Origin: a virus
IMG/VR virus record: IMGVR_UViG_3300010392_003744
Span: 1-55,805 of that record
DNA length: 55,805 bases
Strand: one strand, 5' to 3'
In this document: piece after piece, positions 14,723 to 23,799 of the stretch
Numbering within the stretch: the stretch's first letter is position 1
Layout: every line of letters starts with the position of its first letter
Notes under the pieces: generated by a model
Seen by the model: only the letters and a program-made list of their open reading frames with translations
Database searches by the model: none
Told to the model about the DNA's origin: nothing
Program-made: the position numbers and the translations under genes

Positions 14723-17138
14723 GCTTGCTCGTTTGTTTGTTCGTGTCCGAGGAGATTCTTCGGGTCTGCCTGGAGATATGAACAGACTTCGAGGGTTCAT
14801 GCGAGATCAGGCTCGCAGCATCTCCCAAGCTGGAACTATTCGGCCGAGGATCGATCAGGCTCGATTTCGACAAGACGTCCAAGCAATGGTTCGGATGTAT
14901 GTCGAGAGTTTTCGAGGAGCCAGTATCGTCGCTGGGGGACTACTGGCTACGGCGGCTCGCAAGGCGACAGGACTGGTGACAGAGTCCGTAGCAGAAGCTG
15001 GTCGATTTGAGCAGACTCAAGTCGCTTTTGAGGTTATGCTTGGCAGTGCAAGAAAAGCTCAGAAGACATTGCAGCAGCTCACTGATTTTGCTGTTCGCAC
15101 TCCCTTCACTTTGCCTGGTGTAGAAAAATCTGCGCAGCAGCTTTTGGCTGTTGGATTTGGAGCATCCGATCTACTTCCCATTCTAAAATCTGTAGGCGAC
15201 GTTGCGGCTGGTATTGGTCGAGGTGAAGTCGGGCTGGAGCGGCTTATCCTGAACTTGGGTCAGGTTAAGACCCAGGGTCGATTGACTGGCCGAGAACTGC
15301 GGGACTTCGCAGTCCTTGGTATTCCGCTTCTCGACGAACTCGCCACGATGCTAGGCAAGACGACGTCGGAAATCCAGCAGATGGTTTCTCAAGGAGGAGT
15401 TTCTAGCCGCATCGTCGTTCAGGCTTTCAATCGGATGTCCAGTGCTGGTGGGCGGTTCGCAAATCTGATGACCCGCCAAGCAGAAACTCTTTTGGGGATG
15501 TGGAGTAACTTTGTCGACTCTGTTATTGTCCTCAAGAGAGAGATTGGACAGAGCCTAGCTCCAGTTGCTCTTGAATTTGTCCGCATACTCCGTGATATGC
15601 TGACTGGTTTCCAGGCAGTGATTCAGGCATCCCAGGGGTACATCCCAATGATGCTGGCAGGTGCCGCAGCTACTGCTACGTTTGGCGCCGCTGTCGCGGC
15701 TGCTGTGGTGGCTATGAATATTTTCGGCATAACAGCCCGTGGGATGCTTTTGGGTACCGGAATCGGTGCAGCAGTAATTGCTCTAGGGGCAGCTATCGGC
15801 GCCTTCGTCAACTGGCTTCGGACTTCGCAAGAAGGGATGGCACTCTGGGCCGATATTTCAAAAGAGTTAGTGGCTCTGTGGGGCCATTTGAGGCTTATTT
15901 TGGAATCGTTTGTGGAAGGATTAGGAGTTTTCACTCCGAGCATCACAGGAATGTTTCGAGCGATCGCTTCGGGTTTACTCGATATTCTTCGGCTTCTGAA
16001 TTTCCTTACTGCTGACTGGGCGGCTACTTGGGATTTCTTCGAAGCGTACGCCATGCAGCAGTTTAATTTGATACGGGCGGAATTTGAAGATTTTGCTAGA
16101 TACGTGGCGGCGAGTTTTGTCGGGGTAGGTGCTGCTGCGTCCGGGTTGTTTGAGATGTTGGGAGCAGGCTTTGCTTCAGTAGGCGCTTTCATAGTAGGCA
16201 GCGTACTCGGTGCTGTTTCATCTATTGGTAGAGGAGTGTCGTCTGTTTATGGGTTTGTGACTGGGCTGTTTTCTGGGTTGATCAGCTTTACCGAATCTTC
16301 AATGGCTGCGTGGGCTGATGTGTTTGCTTGGTCATTCGACGCTGCTCGATTCGCTCTTCAGAGTTGGTTTCAGATGTTTCGCGGAATCTTTACTGTAGAC
16401 ATCCCATCGATTTTGTTTGGGTTTGCCAAGGGATTTGCTGGCACCTTAGAAACAATGGTTGCTTTCTTTGTTGATTGGGGGCGGTTGCTGTGGGGTGCAG
16501 CACAGACCATCGTCAATGAGATTGTTCATGTTTGGTTCAACGGATTTAGCGGCATTTCAGAATTCACTGTCGGTGTATTTGACTCTGCTTTTGGGTTTAT
16601 TCGGGATGGATTCTTAGCTCTGTGGGAATGGATCAAACAAGGTTTCTACTCCGGCGACATTTTTTCCGGGTTGGTGGATGGATTCACAGCAGCTCTAGAA
16701 GCAGCGAAAGCGCTGGCGTTAGGCGCCGCTGATGACCTTATGAGGCAGTTCACCGAAGGCTTTTCTCAAGCATATGACGAATCAAAAAATCCATTTCGAA
16801 AGGCTGCCGAAGACGCGTCCCGTAAAATGGATGAGGCTATGGAGAGGATGGAGTCGGCTTTCAGTCGTCGATTTGGATCAGGAGGAGGACCTGATGCTGC
16901 TCTTGGAGAAGATGGAAAAGGCGGCAAAGGTGCCGGAATGAACCCGTCTGCTTCTTCGTTTCTTGACGCAGGTCGGTACTCCTTCACTGGAATTGCTGAC
17001 AAGATCCAGGATGCTTTGTTGTCTGAGCAAGAGAATGCCCTAGATCTCAAACGGAATTCTCTTTTAGGGCAAATCAACAACACACAGACTCAATTGCTTG
17101 CAGCAGCAAATCGCCCAAAGAAATTCGGGCTGGAGTAG
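14712..17138 (+). CDS. Tape measure protein
   Basis: 808 residues. The N-terminal region carries the tape measure signature: ESVAEAGRFEQTQVAFEVML, ALQQL-like KTLQQLTDFAVRTPF, GRLTGRELRDFAVLGIPLL and VQAFNRMSSAGGRF, ending in TLLGMWSNFVDSV. Several hydrophobic segments follow (about residues 305-365 and 455-540), typical of the part that enters the host membrane during ejection, then a charged C-terminus with a Gly-rich stretch. At about 0.15 nm per residue the tail would be near 120 nm long. It follows the frameshifted chaperone genes, as in most siphoviruses. Confidence 0.9.
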   Translation: MGIELARLFVRVRGDSSGLPGDMNRLRGFMRDQARSISQAGTIRPRIDQARFRQDVQAMVRMYVESFRGASIVAGGLLATAARKATGLVTESVAEAGRFEQTQVAFEVMLGSARKAQKTLQQLTDFAVRTPFTLPGVEKSAQQLLAVGFGASDLLPILKSVGDVAAGIGRGEVGLERLILNLGQVKTQGRLTGRELRDFAVLGIPLLDELATMLGKTTSEIQQMVSQGGVSSRIVVQAFNRMSSAGGRFANLMTRQAETLLGMWSNFVDSVIVLKREIGQSLAPVALEFVRILRDMLTGFQAVIQASQGYIPMMLAGAAATATFGAAVAAAVVAMNIFGITARGMLLGTGIGAAVIALGAAIGAFVNWLRTSQEGMALWADISKELVALWGHLRLILESFVEGLGVFTPSITGMFRAIASGLLDILRLLNFLTADWAATWDFFEAYAMQQFNLIRAEFEDFARYVAASFVGVGAAASGLFEMLGAGFASVGAFIVGSVLGAVSSIGRGVSSVYGFVTGLFSGLISFTESSMAAWADVFAWSFDAARFALQSWFQMFRGIFTVDIPSILFGFAKGFAGTLETMVAFFVDWGRLLWGAAQTIVNEIVHVWFNGFSGISEFTVGVFDSAFGFIRDGFLALWEWIKQGFYSGDIFSGLVDGFTAALEAAKALALGAADDLMRQFTEGFSQAYDESKNPFRKAAEDASRKMDEAMERMESAFSRRFGSGGGPDAALGEDGKGGKGAGMNPSASSFLDAGRYSFTGIADKIQDALLSEQENALDLKRNSLLGQINNTQTQLLAAANRPKKFGLE

Positions 17139-17141
17139 ACG

Positions 17142-18158
17142 ATGTCAAGTAATTTGAATGATCCTACGAAATGGAGACTCAAGACCACTGGAGGAATTCC
17201 ATACAAACTCCTTCAACAAGAAGGCGATTTTGGACTTGAACAGGCTGACGTTACAGTTGATGTCTTGGTGCAGGCTAGTGATCTTTTGAATTTCTTTTTG
17301 GAGATGATGCCGCCGCCCATTCAAGTCGGAAATGTTTCTGTTCCTCAGTCATCGACTCTCCCTGGTTTTCCTCAGATATCAGTCAAGCGAATCAAATTCA
17401 AATCACATGATGCAGCGTTTCCTATTGATCCGTTCGGAATTGATTCATCACCTCCTGACAACACCTATTATCCGGTTGTGCTGTGCCAGTTGTTCTACAG
17501 CTCGGAGATGAAAAATCGAGATACAGACGAAGATGATCCTCAGACTTTTCTGGAAATCACTAGTCGAGCGGGCGGCGAATTTATCAATAGCACGGGCCCA
17601 GGTGCTCGATGGAAACCTGAGCAGAATAGTCTTCTTGAAGATGGCGATGACCAAGAGCCGGGGACTTGGATTGATCCCGATACTGGAAAAGTTCTTGGAG
17701 CGAACGAAGAGAATCCGCGATCACCGAATGAGCAGGTCAATCGTGATCCTGGGCTGCCGATTTTGATCAGAGTCCCGACAACACAATGGACTCTTCGGTG
17801 GAATCAGATTCCGTTTGAGTTGTATGAAGATGTGATCGTGTACCGGTGTCGCCAGTTGATTGGCCGTGTCAATTCCGGAACATTCGACGTGCCTTTGTTC
17901 AATACTCTAGAACCTGAGACACTTCTCTTTGATTCTTATGGGCACACTCAACGCCATACGTGGCGGGATGGTCTAGTCACCACTCCTCCGGTTGATTTAG
18001 AGATCAACTTGATCGAAAAGAGAGTTGTGTGGAATGGCGTTGTGTGTGGACACAACCACTTCTGGAGACCAGGTTTCGGTTGGCAACGTCTCTACATTGA
18101 CGATCAGCAGACTCCAGTGTATAAAGGCTGGGACTTCAATTTGTTGACTCAGGTGTAG
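17142..18158 (+). CDS. Tail protein of unknown class (distal tail candidate)
   Basis: 338 residues, GGAG before the ATG, start only 3 bases after the tape measure stop. Not assigned to a family with confidence. It is beta-rich with many aromatic residues, has a short acidic insertion (about 160-200) and ends with VYKGWDFNLLTQV. The position directly after the tape measure gene is that of distal tail or baseplate hub proteins, which is the basis for the suggested role. Confidence 0.65.
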   Translation: MSSNLNDPTKWRLKTTGGIPYKLLQQEGDFGLEQADVTVDVLVQASDLLNFFLEMMPPPIQVGNVSVPQSSTLPGFPQISVKRIKFKSHDAAFPIDPFGIDSSPPDNTYYPVVLCQLFYSSEMKNRDTDEDDPQTFLEITSRAGGEFINSTGPGARWKPEQNSLLEDGDDQEPGTWIDPDTGKVLGANEENPRSPNEQVNRDPGLPILIRVPTTQWTLRWNQIPFELYEDVIVYRCRQLIGRVNSGTFDVPLFNTLEPETLLFDSYGHTQRHTWRDGLVTTPPVDLEINLIEKRVVWNGVVCGHNHFWRPGFGWQRLYIDDQQTPVYKGWDFNLLTQV

Positions 18159-18159
18159 A

Positions 18160-18924
18160 ATGCATCCCGATCTACCAAAGAAAAGCTCAGGCGACGCACT
18201 CAGCGCGAATCATGTGAATAAACTGAGTGAAGCCGCCGAATCGGCATTGCGATTCGTGCCTGGAGGAGGGCTACACGGTGCGCCTGAGCAGGTGGTAGCT
18301 CCTGCTCCCTTTGTTCAGAGAGTCATGGAGGTGGTTTCGGGGACTTGTGACTGGGAGGGAGATCCCGCATTCGCCGACCAATACAGCAACGATCAAATCT
18401 ACCAAATCCGTCCTAAATTCTATGAATCGACACTAGGGCGATGGGTCATCAATGAAGAAGAAGGCCCGTACTGTCTGGACGCCTCTGCAGTCAATCAAAT
18501 CTATGCGGTAGGTAGTACCTTAGTCGCGTACTATGATCCCCAGAGAGGAGCATTTATTCCCGTTGTATCCGGTTCAAGCGGAAGTGAGACTATTCACTTC
18601 GAGATCATTGACATCGGAAAAGACTTAGGAAAGAATGCCACTGGGTGTGATTTTGTTGAGGCTGTAGTCACTCAGATTACGTGCGGCGGCGGTACTGTTG
18701 CTGTCGGTGACGAGGTGAGGATCTGGGATCCGGAATACTGCCACTTCAACATTCCTCGAGATTTGTTAATTGGGCTGCACGGTGTTGCCAATAAGATGGA
18801 CAACCCCATCTCTGCTTATGATCTTGACCAGTTGGTGGATTGCCAGTATCAAGTCTTAGCAGAAGGTGATTGTCGTTGGCTGGTTGAGCATCTAAGTTGT
18901 GCTGAGCAGTACAACATTCTCTAG
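18160..18924 (+). CDS. Tail-associated protein of unknown function
   Basis: 254 residues, start one base after the previous stop. The opening LPKKSSGDALSANHVNKLSEAAESALRFVPGG resembles the beginning of many phage tail or appendage proteins (a polar linker plus a helix that joins the tail). The remainder is beta-rich with several cysteines (DCQYQVLAEGDCRW, LSCAEQ). Probably part of the baseplate or fibre attachment; no enzyme motif is visible. Confidence 0.6.
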   Translation: MHPDLPKKSSGDALSANHVNKLSEAAESALRFVPGGGLHGAPEQVVAPAPFVQRVMEVVSGTCDWEGDPAFADQYSNDQIYQIRPKFYESTLGRWVINEEEGPYCLDASAVNQIYAVGSTLVAYYDPQRGAFIPVVSGSSGSETIHFEIIDIGKDLGKNATGCDFVEAVVTQITCGGGTVAVGDEVRIWDPEYCHFNIPRDLLIGLHGVANKMDNPISAYDLDQLVDCQYQVLAEGDCRWLVEHLSCAEQYNIL

Positions 18925-18960
18925 TGCGGCGGCGTAGTGTTTGGCGGATAGATTAAGAAC

Positions 18961-21054
18961 ATGCCACAGCCGAATTATTTGATAAACGCCCCAGATGAAT
19001 CTGATACACCTGACAGATTCAATCGCTCGCCTAGATGCCAAGATCATCGAGACGGAGTGCGTACCGGATACTCTGATTCTTGCTGTTGCTGTAATCCGTG
19101 TCTCTATTATCAGGTGCTCGACTCGGTCATTGGTCCTGAACACTGCTGCCAGTGCAATCCTCGAATGATTGTAGCGCGGTTTGATCCTGATGATCCTGCC
19201 GATCAGTGCTGTCGATACGAGATTATCCCTATGTTCTTGGGAGTGTTGGTTGGATCGGATGACCCAGGGCTAAACCTAAACGATTATGTGGTACTGTACA
19301 CTGGCACCGTGGCAGGCATCACTATTGAGGTCACGCTCACTACCTATCCACTGAATAGTGAAAGTCAGTACGATAGATCGTGTTACTGGACCATCAAGAT
19401 TGATCAGTTAGGTATCAATGAGAGGATCGAAATTGATCACCAGGTTGTCACGTGTCTTGGTGTTCCTGCAATTGAAGTTGAGAACGTGACGGCTTATGAA
19501 AGCTGTACCGGTACTCTGTCTCTTTCGAATTTCGAAGCAGAGTTGGTGCCATTTCAGTATCGACAATTTCCTTCTTCGTTCGATCGAGGAGATCCAGAGT
19601 CTCTTTTGGTTGATGTACCTGAAATGGAGTGCATTGACTGTGATTGGGATGCTGAAACTTCAGTTGGTCAAGTACCTCGGTTTCTGTGTCTTTTCGGAGT
19701 CAAAGAGCCGTACTCGGCAGGTGGATTTGAATCAGCTCGAATCAAACAAGAATTCGAGTGGGATTTTGATTATCTCCAGACTTTGGTTGATAATCCTCTT
19801 CAGGGTGAATTTTACGCAGGGGATGTCAATCCTCCTCGGTATCTAGTGACTAAGGTTTTGGGTCGATGGAGATCACCCCTCTACAACACTACCACAGGAA
19901 AAGTCACTCGGATAGATTACATCTATCTTTGCCAGGACTACACTGAGTACGATTCAGTGTACGGTGATACTATTGTTCGTTGTGATCTTCGTACAGACTT
20001 CAAAACTCCTCCTGGATTCAGAGTTTACGATACGATTGCAGATGACGGAACAATAGACGAGCACGGGGAGATCTTTCCGATCATACCGCTATCATCTAGT
20101 GGATCTTGTGGTTGCGGCTTAGAGCTGACGGTGTTCTCTGATAAGAATTTTGATCCATTCCGCTCACCGCACTTTAAGCTTACTTCAGGCCGATGTCAGT
20201 GCTATCAGCATTTTTGCGGAGATTCTTGCCGGTGCCTCCCGAAATATCTTTGCGGAATGTTCTACGATGAGAATGGTGATTTCTGGTACAACATACTCTT
20301 CACCTGGAATCCTACTCGCAAATCGTACCAGTCAACAGGCGGTGCCCAGAATAATGGTGATGAGTTATCGACGTCTCTTGAGATTCGGTTGCAGAATATC
20401 TACGGTGAGTGCTGGTTGACATGGGAATACTCCGGTGAGTATGCAGCCTTTGATATTGAGCCTCAGCAGATTCAGTGCACTTTGCAACCGCTGCTGTCAG
20501 CAACTTTTTACGGATATTCGGATGATCGTGCAGTGTATCTGCATGTTCATCCAGCATTCGAGGGTAACTGCGAAGAACTGATCGTTTGCAATGAGGCTAC
20601 TCCATGCGCCACCAACTGCGGTTCGCACCCCAAGGTTCTAATTGCTTCTCTTTGGGCTGGTAATCCGCCAGGTGTAGGCGAGCCGGGGTTTTACTCCAGT
20701 TGTGCAATCGATGTCACCTTGGTCTACTATGAAGAAGTATTCATTCTCGGAGACGCTGAAATTGAGATCGGCTGCGGTTATCGTGGATTTCATGTGCTTG
20801 AGTGTATAAACTTTCTAGGAGACCCTGAATACCTTCTACTTTCTTTTAAATACAAGAACGGTGTGTTGACTATTGATCAATCAGGAGTGTCTCCTCGGCC
20901 TGGTACTGGTGGTAGTGAAATGTGGGAGATGGCCTACGAGACGTGTGATCCTTATTACAGCCACTTCTATGCCGAGTACCCAGGTCCGTCTGAAGTGCTC
21001 TGGTGTTGTGGAGAAACTATTCAGGCCGTCCAGATTGTCATACTTGAGGCTTGA
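18961..21054 (+). CDS. Large cysteine-rich tail tip protein
   Basis: 697 residues with about 39 cysteines by my count, many in clusters: SDSCCCCNPC near residue 45, CCQC near 63, QCCRY, CGCG, RCQCYQHFCGDSCRCLPKYLC around residue 415-435 and CC near the end. Such density suggests either disulphide-stapled or metal-binding modules on a virion tip protein. The rest is beta-rich and strongly acidic. No signal peptide. I do not recognise the family. Its location among tail genes and large size suggest a fibre or baseplate protein exposed outside the cell, where disulphides could form after lysis. Confidence 0.7.
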   Translation: MPQPNYLINAPDESDTPDRFNRSPRCQDHRDGVRTGYSDSCCCCNPCLYYQVLDSVIGPEHCCQCNPRMIVARFDPDDPADQCCRYEIIPMFLGVLVGSDDPGLNLNDYVVLYTGTVAGITIEVTLTTYPLNSESQYDRSCYWTIKIDQLGINERIEIDHQVVTCLGVPAIEVENVTAYESCTGTLSLSNFEAELVPFQYRQFPSSFDRGDPESLLVDVPEMECIDCDWDAETSVGQVPRFLCLFGVKEPYSAGGFESARIKQEFEWDFDYLQTLVDNPLQGEFYAGDVNPPRYLVTKVLGRWRSPLYNTTTGKVTRIDYIYLCQDYTEYDSVYGDTIVRCDLRTDFKTPPGFRVYDTIADDGTIDEHGEIFPIIPLSSSGSCGCGLELTVFSDKNFDPFRSPHFKLTSGRCQCYQHFCGDSCRCLPKYLCGMFYDENGDFWYNILFTWNPTRKSYQSTGGAQNNGDELSTSLEIRLQNIYGECWLTWEYSGEYAAFDIEPQQIQCTLQPLLSATFYGYSDDRAVYLHVHPAFEGNCEELIVCNEATPCATNCGSHPKVLIASLWAGNPPGVGEPGFYSSCAIDVTLVYYEEVFILGDAEIEIGCGYRGFHVLECINFLGDPEYLLLSFKYKNGVLTIDQSGVSPRPGTGGSEMWEMAYETCDPYYSHFYAEYPGPSEVLWCCGETIQAVQIVILEA

Positions 21055-21061
21055 TTGACTG

Positions 21062-22606
21062 ATGGCATCCTGCAGTGACATATTCCAAAAAGACACATAT
21101 CCATGGAAAGTCTGCATGGGTCAGACAAAAATGGATCGAAAGAAAGTAGCGGCTTATCGTTCTCGACTAGGTGTCGACGAATTTGATCTGAAAGAGAGTG
21201 GTGGATCGGTAATTTCAGGCACGCCGGAGCAGCAACCAAAGCCAAGATTAGTTTTTCATGGCTACTCTAAAGATACAGCAGTTTCCGAATTTGAAGATTT
21301 GGCAGCTCAATTTCAATTTGGTCCTGGTACTGAATTGAAGAAGATCTTACAGAAATTCGGTGTGCCTCCGTGCGCTGACTGTGATAGTCTGGCGTTGGTG
21401 ATGAATCAGTGGGGGCCTGGTGTCTGTCGGCAGAGAGTTGAAGATCTTGTCGATGATATGCTGCCTCGGGCTGTTACGTGGATGTCTCAAGAGCATCCGT
21501 GGGCCCATCGATTGCTCAAAGGGGTTGTGGAAAAATCAGCCATTAAAATCACTCTCCGCAAGTACATCCATCAAGCCATTGATGCGTATGTTAAGAGTGT
21601 TGAGAATGGAACTCAAAACGAAAAGAATCACCGCGAAGCTCGGCTAAAGCAGATTCGACTTCAAGCCTCTCAGCCTCGTCGAAAGAAAGGCGGCTGCTCT
21701 GGATGCGGAGGTGGTAAGCGGGCCCGAAGAGTATCTGGTTCGAGTAAACCTACATTAGGCAGAGGAGTTAGACCTGACATCTCAAATCTTACGTTCTCGA
21801 CTGCCTTCGGGAGATATGCTGATACCGGTCATAAAGATGTGAAGGATGTTAAGTCTACTCCATTTGATGGAGAAACTATCAGGAATCTGATCTACCACAT
21901 CTACCCAACTGGTCCTCATTGGAAATGGAATCTTGATCAGTTGATACGGCACATTGATCAATTCAATGGACGGAGAATTGTAGGTATTGCTGTAGACAAT
22001 GAGTCTGCTTCTGCAGATGAAGTCCGTAGGTATCTTGGAGGACATGTCTACGAGTATATGGTGTTCAAGAATTCTAAGAATTTCGGTGAGATGACTTCTT
22101 TCATGCCGTTGATTCAGCAGCTAGAGACACGGGATCCGAATCACATCACATTTCGAGGACACGCAAAAGGCGTTTCGCAGGTCACCAAAGTAGTACCGCA
22201 CATCATGGGTTGGGTGGAAATGTTGTACACCACCAACCTCGGTGACCCTGGGTTGGTAGAAAGGCAATTGCGATCGAATGCTGTTACGGGTGCTTGCCGA
22301 AAATGGGATTTATTTTATAAGAGCAGAAAGACACTCTCGTATTCAGGTTCAATGTATTGGTTTCGGAACCACTGGTTGTATTCTCGATCTTGGCAGTCTG
22401 TTGTGCTTGCTCGATGGGGGTGCGAAGAATACCCAGGTAGATTGTTTCGGCCAGAAGAATCAGCTGTCACCTGCTTAGACAACACAGGATCGATGTATTC
22501 AGCGGCCTACTACCGGGATAAGGTGCTTCCGACGTATGAAAAATGGCTAGAGGCGCGCGGCATGAGCCTCTCTGATCGAAAGCTACCTAAAGGAGTGAAG
22601 GCGTGA
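21062..22606 (+). CDS. Cys-motif protein with glycosyltransferase-like C-terminal domain
   Basis: 514 residues in two parts. Residues 1-230 are helical with a CADCDSL motif and end in a Gly/Arg/Cys-rich linker containing GGCSGCGGGKRARR. Residues about 240-505 resemble a glycosyltransferase-like domain seen in phages and environmental bacteria: FRGHAKGVSQ, a VEMLYTTNLGD segment, then SYSGSMYWFRNHWL. It sits between the tail genes and the sugar island, overlapping the next gene (GTGA). It may be a transitional gene that glycosylates a virion component; the enzymatic call is tentative. Confidence 0.55.
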   Translation: MASCSDIFQKDTYPWKVCMGQTKMDRKKVAAYRSRLGVDEFDLKESGGSVISGTPEQQPKPRLVFHGYSKDTAVSEFEDLAAQFQFGPGTELKKILQKFGVPPCADCDSLALVMNQWGPGVCRQRVEDLVDDMLPRAVTWMSQEHPWAHRLLKGVVEKSAIKITLRKYIHQAIDAYVKSVENGTQNEKNHREARLKQIRLQASQPRRKKGGCSGCGGGKRARRVSGSSKPTLGRGVRPDISNLTFSTAFGRYADTGHKDVKDVKSTPFDGETIRNLIYHIYPTGPHWKWNLDQLIRHIDQFNGRRIVGIAVDNESASADEVRRYLGGHVYEYMVFKNSKNFGEMTSFMPLIQQLETRDPNHITFRGHAKGVSQVTKVVPHIMGWVEMLYTTNLGDPGLVERQLRSNAVTGACRKWDLFYKSRKTLSYSGSMYWFRNHWLYSRSWQSVVLARWGCEEYPGRLFRPEESAVTCLDNTGSMYSAAYYRDKVLPTYEKWLEARGMSLSDRKLPKGVKA

Positions 22607-23181
22607 TTATCGGTCCTGATTTTGTGATTGGCCATATCGGTAAAACTGGAGGAGATGCTGCGAAGCAGTATACAGAAGCTCTTCGACCGAAAGGAGTGCA
22701 CTGGTACGCAATCACCAACCCAGACAAACACCTGCCGCCGCACCAAGTGGTAGATCTGGAGGCCCATGATCTGGTTCTCACTTTTCGTCGGCTGCCGTCA
22801 ATGGTGTTATCTTGGTTTCATCATTTCGGATGGCAAAGGACTCGATTTGATTCTAAGAGTGAAATGGTTGCTGCTATGGTCGAGTTTACTCGACCAGATG
22901 AAGTATTGAAAGAATTTGTGTCTGAATCAAAGCGCATTCCCTACTTCATTCGGTGCGAAAATCTTTTTGATGATTTGATAGAATTCTATCAGGCAAAAGG
23001 CGTTCTGGTTCAAACCCTGCAGGCTGCTCGGTTGTTTGAAGGAATCGAGACAAAACCAAAGCGTCAGTATCAACATCGAATTTCAAGCTGGTTCTCGTCT
23101 GGCCAATTGAAACAACTATATCAGAATAATCCACTTTGGTCAGAGTACGAAAATCGGGTGTACGGTTATCTGGTGCGGTAG
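22603..23181 (+). CDS. Sulfotransferase-like protein
   Basis: 192 residues; GTG start with AAGGAG upstream and overlapping the previous stop. The N-terminus GHIGKTGGDAAKQY corresponds to HIPKTGGTS, the 5'-phosphosulfate-binding loop of PAPS-dependent carbohydrate sulfotransferases. A second typical element is the TFRRLPSMVLSWFHH helix (RxPxxRxxS-like), shared with heparan and chondroitin-type enzymes. It likely transfers sulfate to a glycan hydroxyl. It is shorter than most members, and the usual Pro of the loop is Gly here. Confidence 0.7.
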   Translation: MIIGPDFVIGHIGKTGGDAAKQYTEALRPKGVHWYAITNPDKHLPPHQVVDLEAHDLVLTFRRLPSMVLSWFHHFGWQRTRFDSKSEMVAAMVEFTRPDEVLKEFVSESKRIPYFIRCENLFDDLIEFYQAKGVLVQTLQAARLFEGIETKPKRQYQHRISSWFSSGQLKQLYQNNPLWSEYENRVYGYLVR

Positions 23182-23201
23182 TTCTTCAGAATGGCTCGAA
23201 T

Positions 23202-23795
23202 ATGAATTCCAAACAAAAACAAAATCGAACTGAGCTGCTGCAGAATTACTGCCAAAGCCATCCAGATATCGATGAGCGGACTCGATCTTCTTTGAACTCA
23301 ATGCTTCTGAGGTACACACGATATCCACAAGCAAAGAGTGCCTTTGGCAGGCTCCCTGTACACTCGATGGCTGTAATGGATTTTGGGTGCGGAGTCGGGG
23401 ACTATGGGTACATCGCTCTCAAGTACGGCCACAAAGTCACGTTCTTCGACAACAACCCAGAGATGATTCGATTTGTCCGTTGGAGGATGGAAGGTATGGG
23501 CCGGAAAGCCGAATACAGCACAACTCAACCTCATTTCAGAGAATTTGATGCAGTGGTATTCGGTGAAGTTCTTGAACATCTAGAATCGCCTTTGGCGGTG
23601 ATCACTGATGCTCTTCAGCATGTGGAATTCTTAGTCACCTCAAGCTACCCGTTGCCTCATTCAGACGAGTACTGGCAGCATCCAGGACATACAAAATCAG
23701 CCAGAAAGGAATCGTCAGAATGTCTGAAGCTGCTTCGATCAAAGTGCTATGAAATTAAAGGGCTTCAGCAGCTTCGAGTTTGGGCTGTGAGGTGA
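23202..23795 (+). CDS. Class I SAM methyltransferase
   Basis: 197 residues from ATG 23202 (weak ribosome site). Motif I is MDFGCGVGDYGYIAL (near residue 61), followed by an acidic strand end FFDNNPEMI that binds the ribose of S-adenosylmethionine, and DAVVFGEVLEHLESPL, the motif IV region of the UbiE/COQ5-like group. Predicted substrate is a small molecule or sugar rather than DNA, judging from the island context. Confidence 0.75.
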   Translation: MNSKQKQNRTELLQNYCQSHPDIDERTRSSLNSMLLRYTRYPQAKSAFGRLPVHSMAVMDFGCGVGDYGYIALKYGHKVTFFDNNPEMIRFVRWRMEGMGRKAEYSTTQPHFREFDAVVFGEVLEHLESPLAVITDALQHVEFLVTSSYPLPHSDEYWQHPGHTKSARKESSECLKLLRSKCYEIKGLQQLRVWAVR

Positions 23796-23799
23796 TTCA

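Noticed and set aside
15623-16192. Ala/Pro/Lys-rich minus-strand open frame within the tape measure gene
   Set aside because: It mirrors the hydrophobic, Ala-rich tape measure coding sequence; such antisense frames are common in biased sequence.
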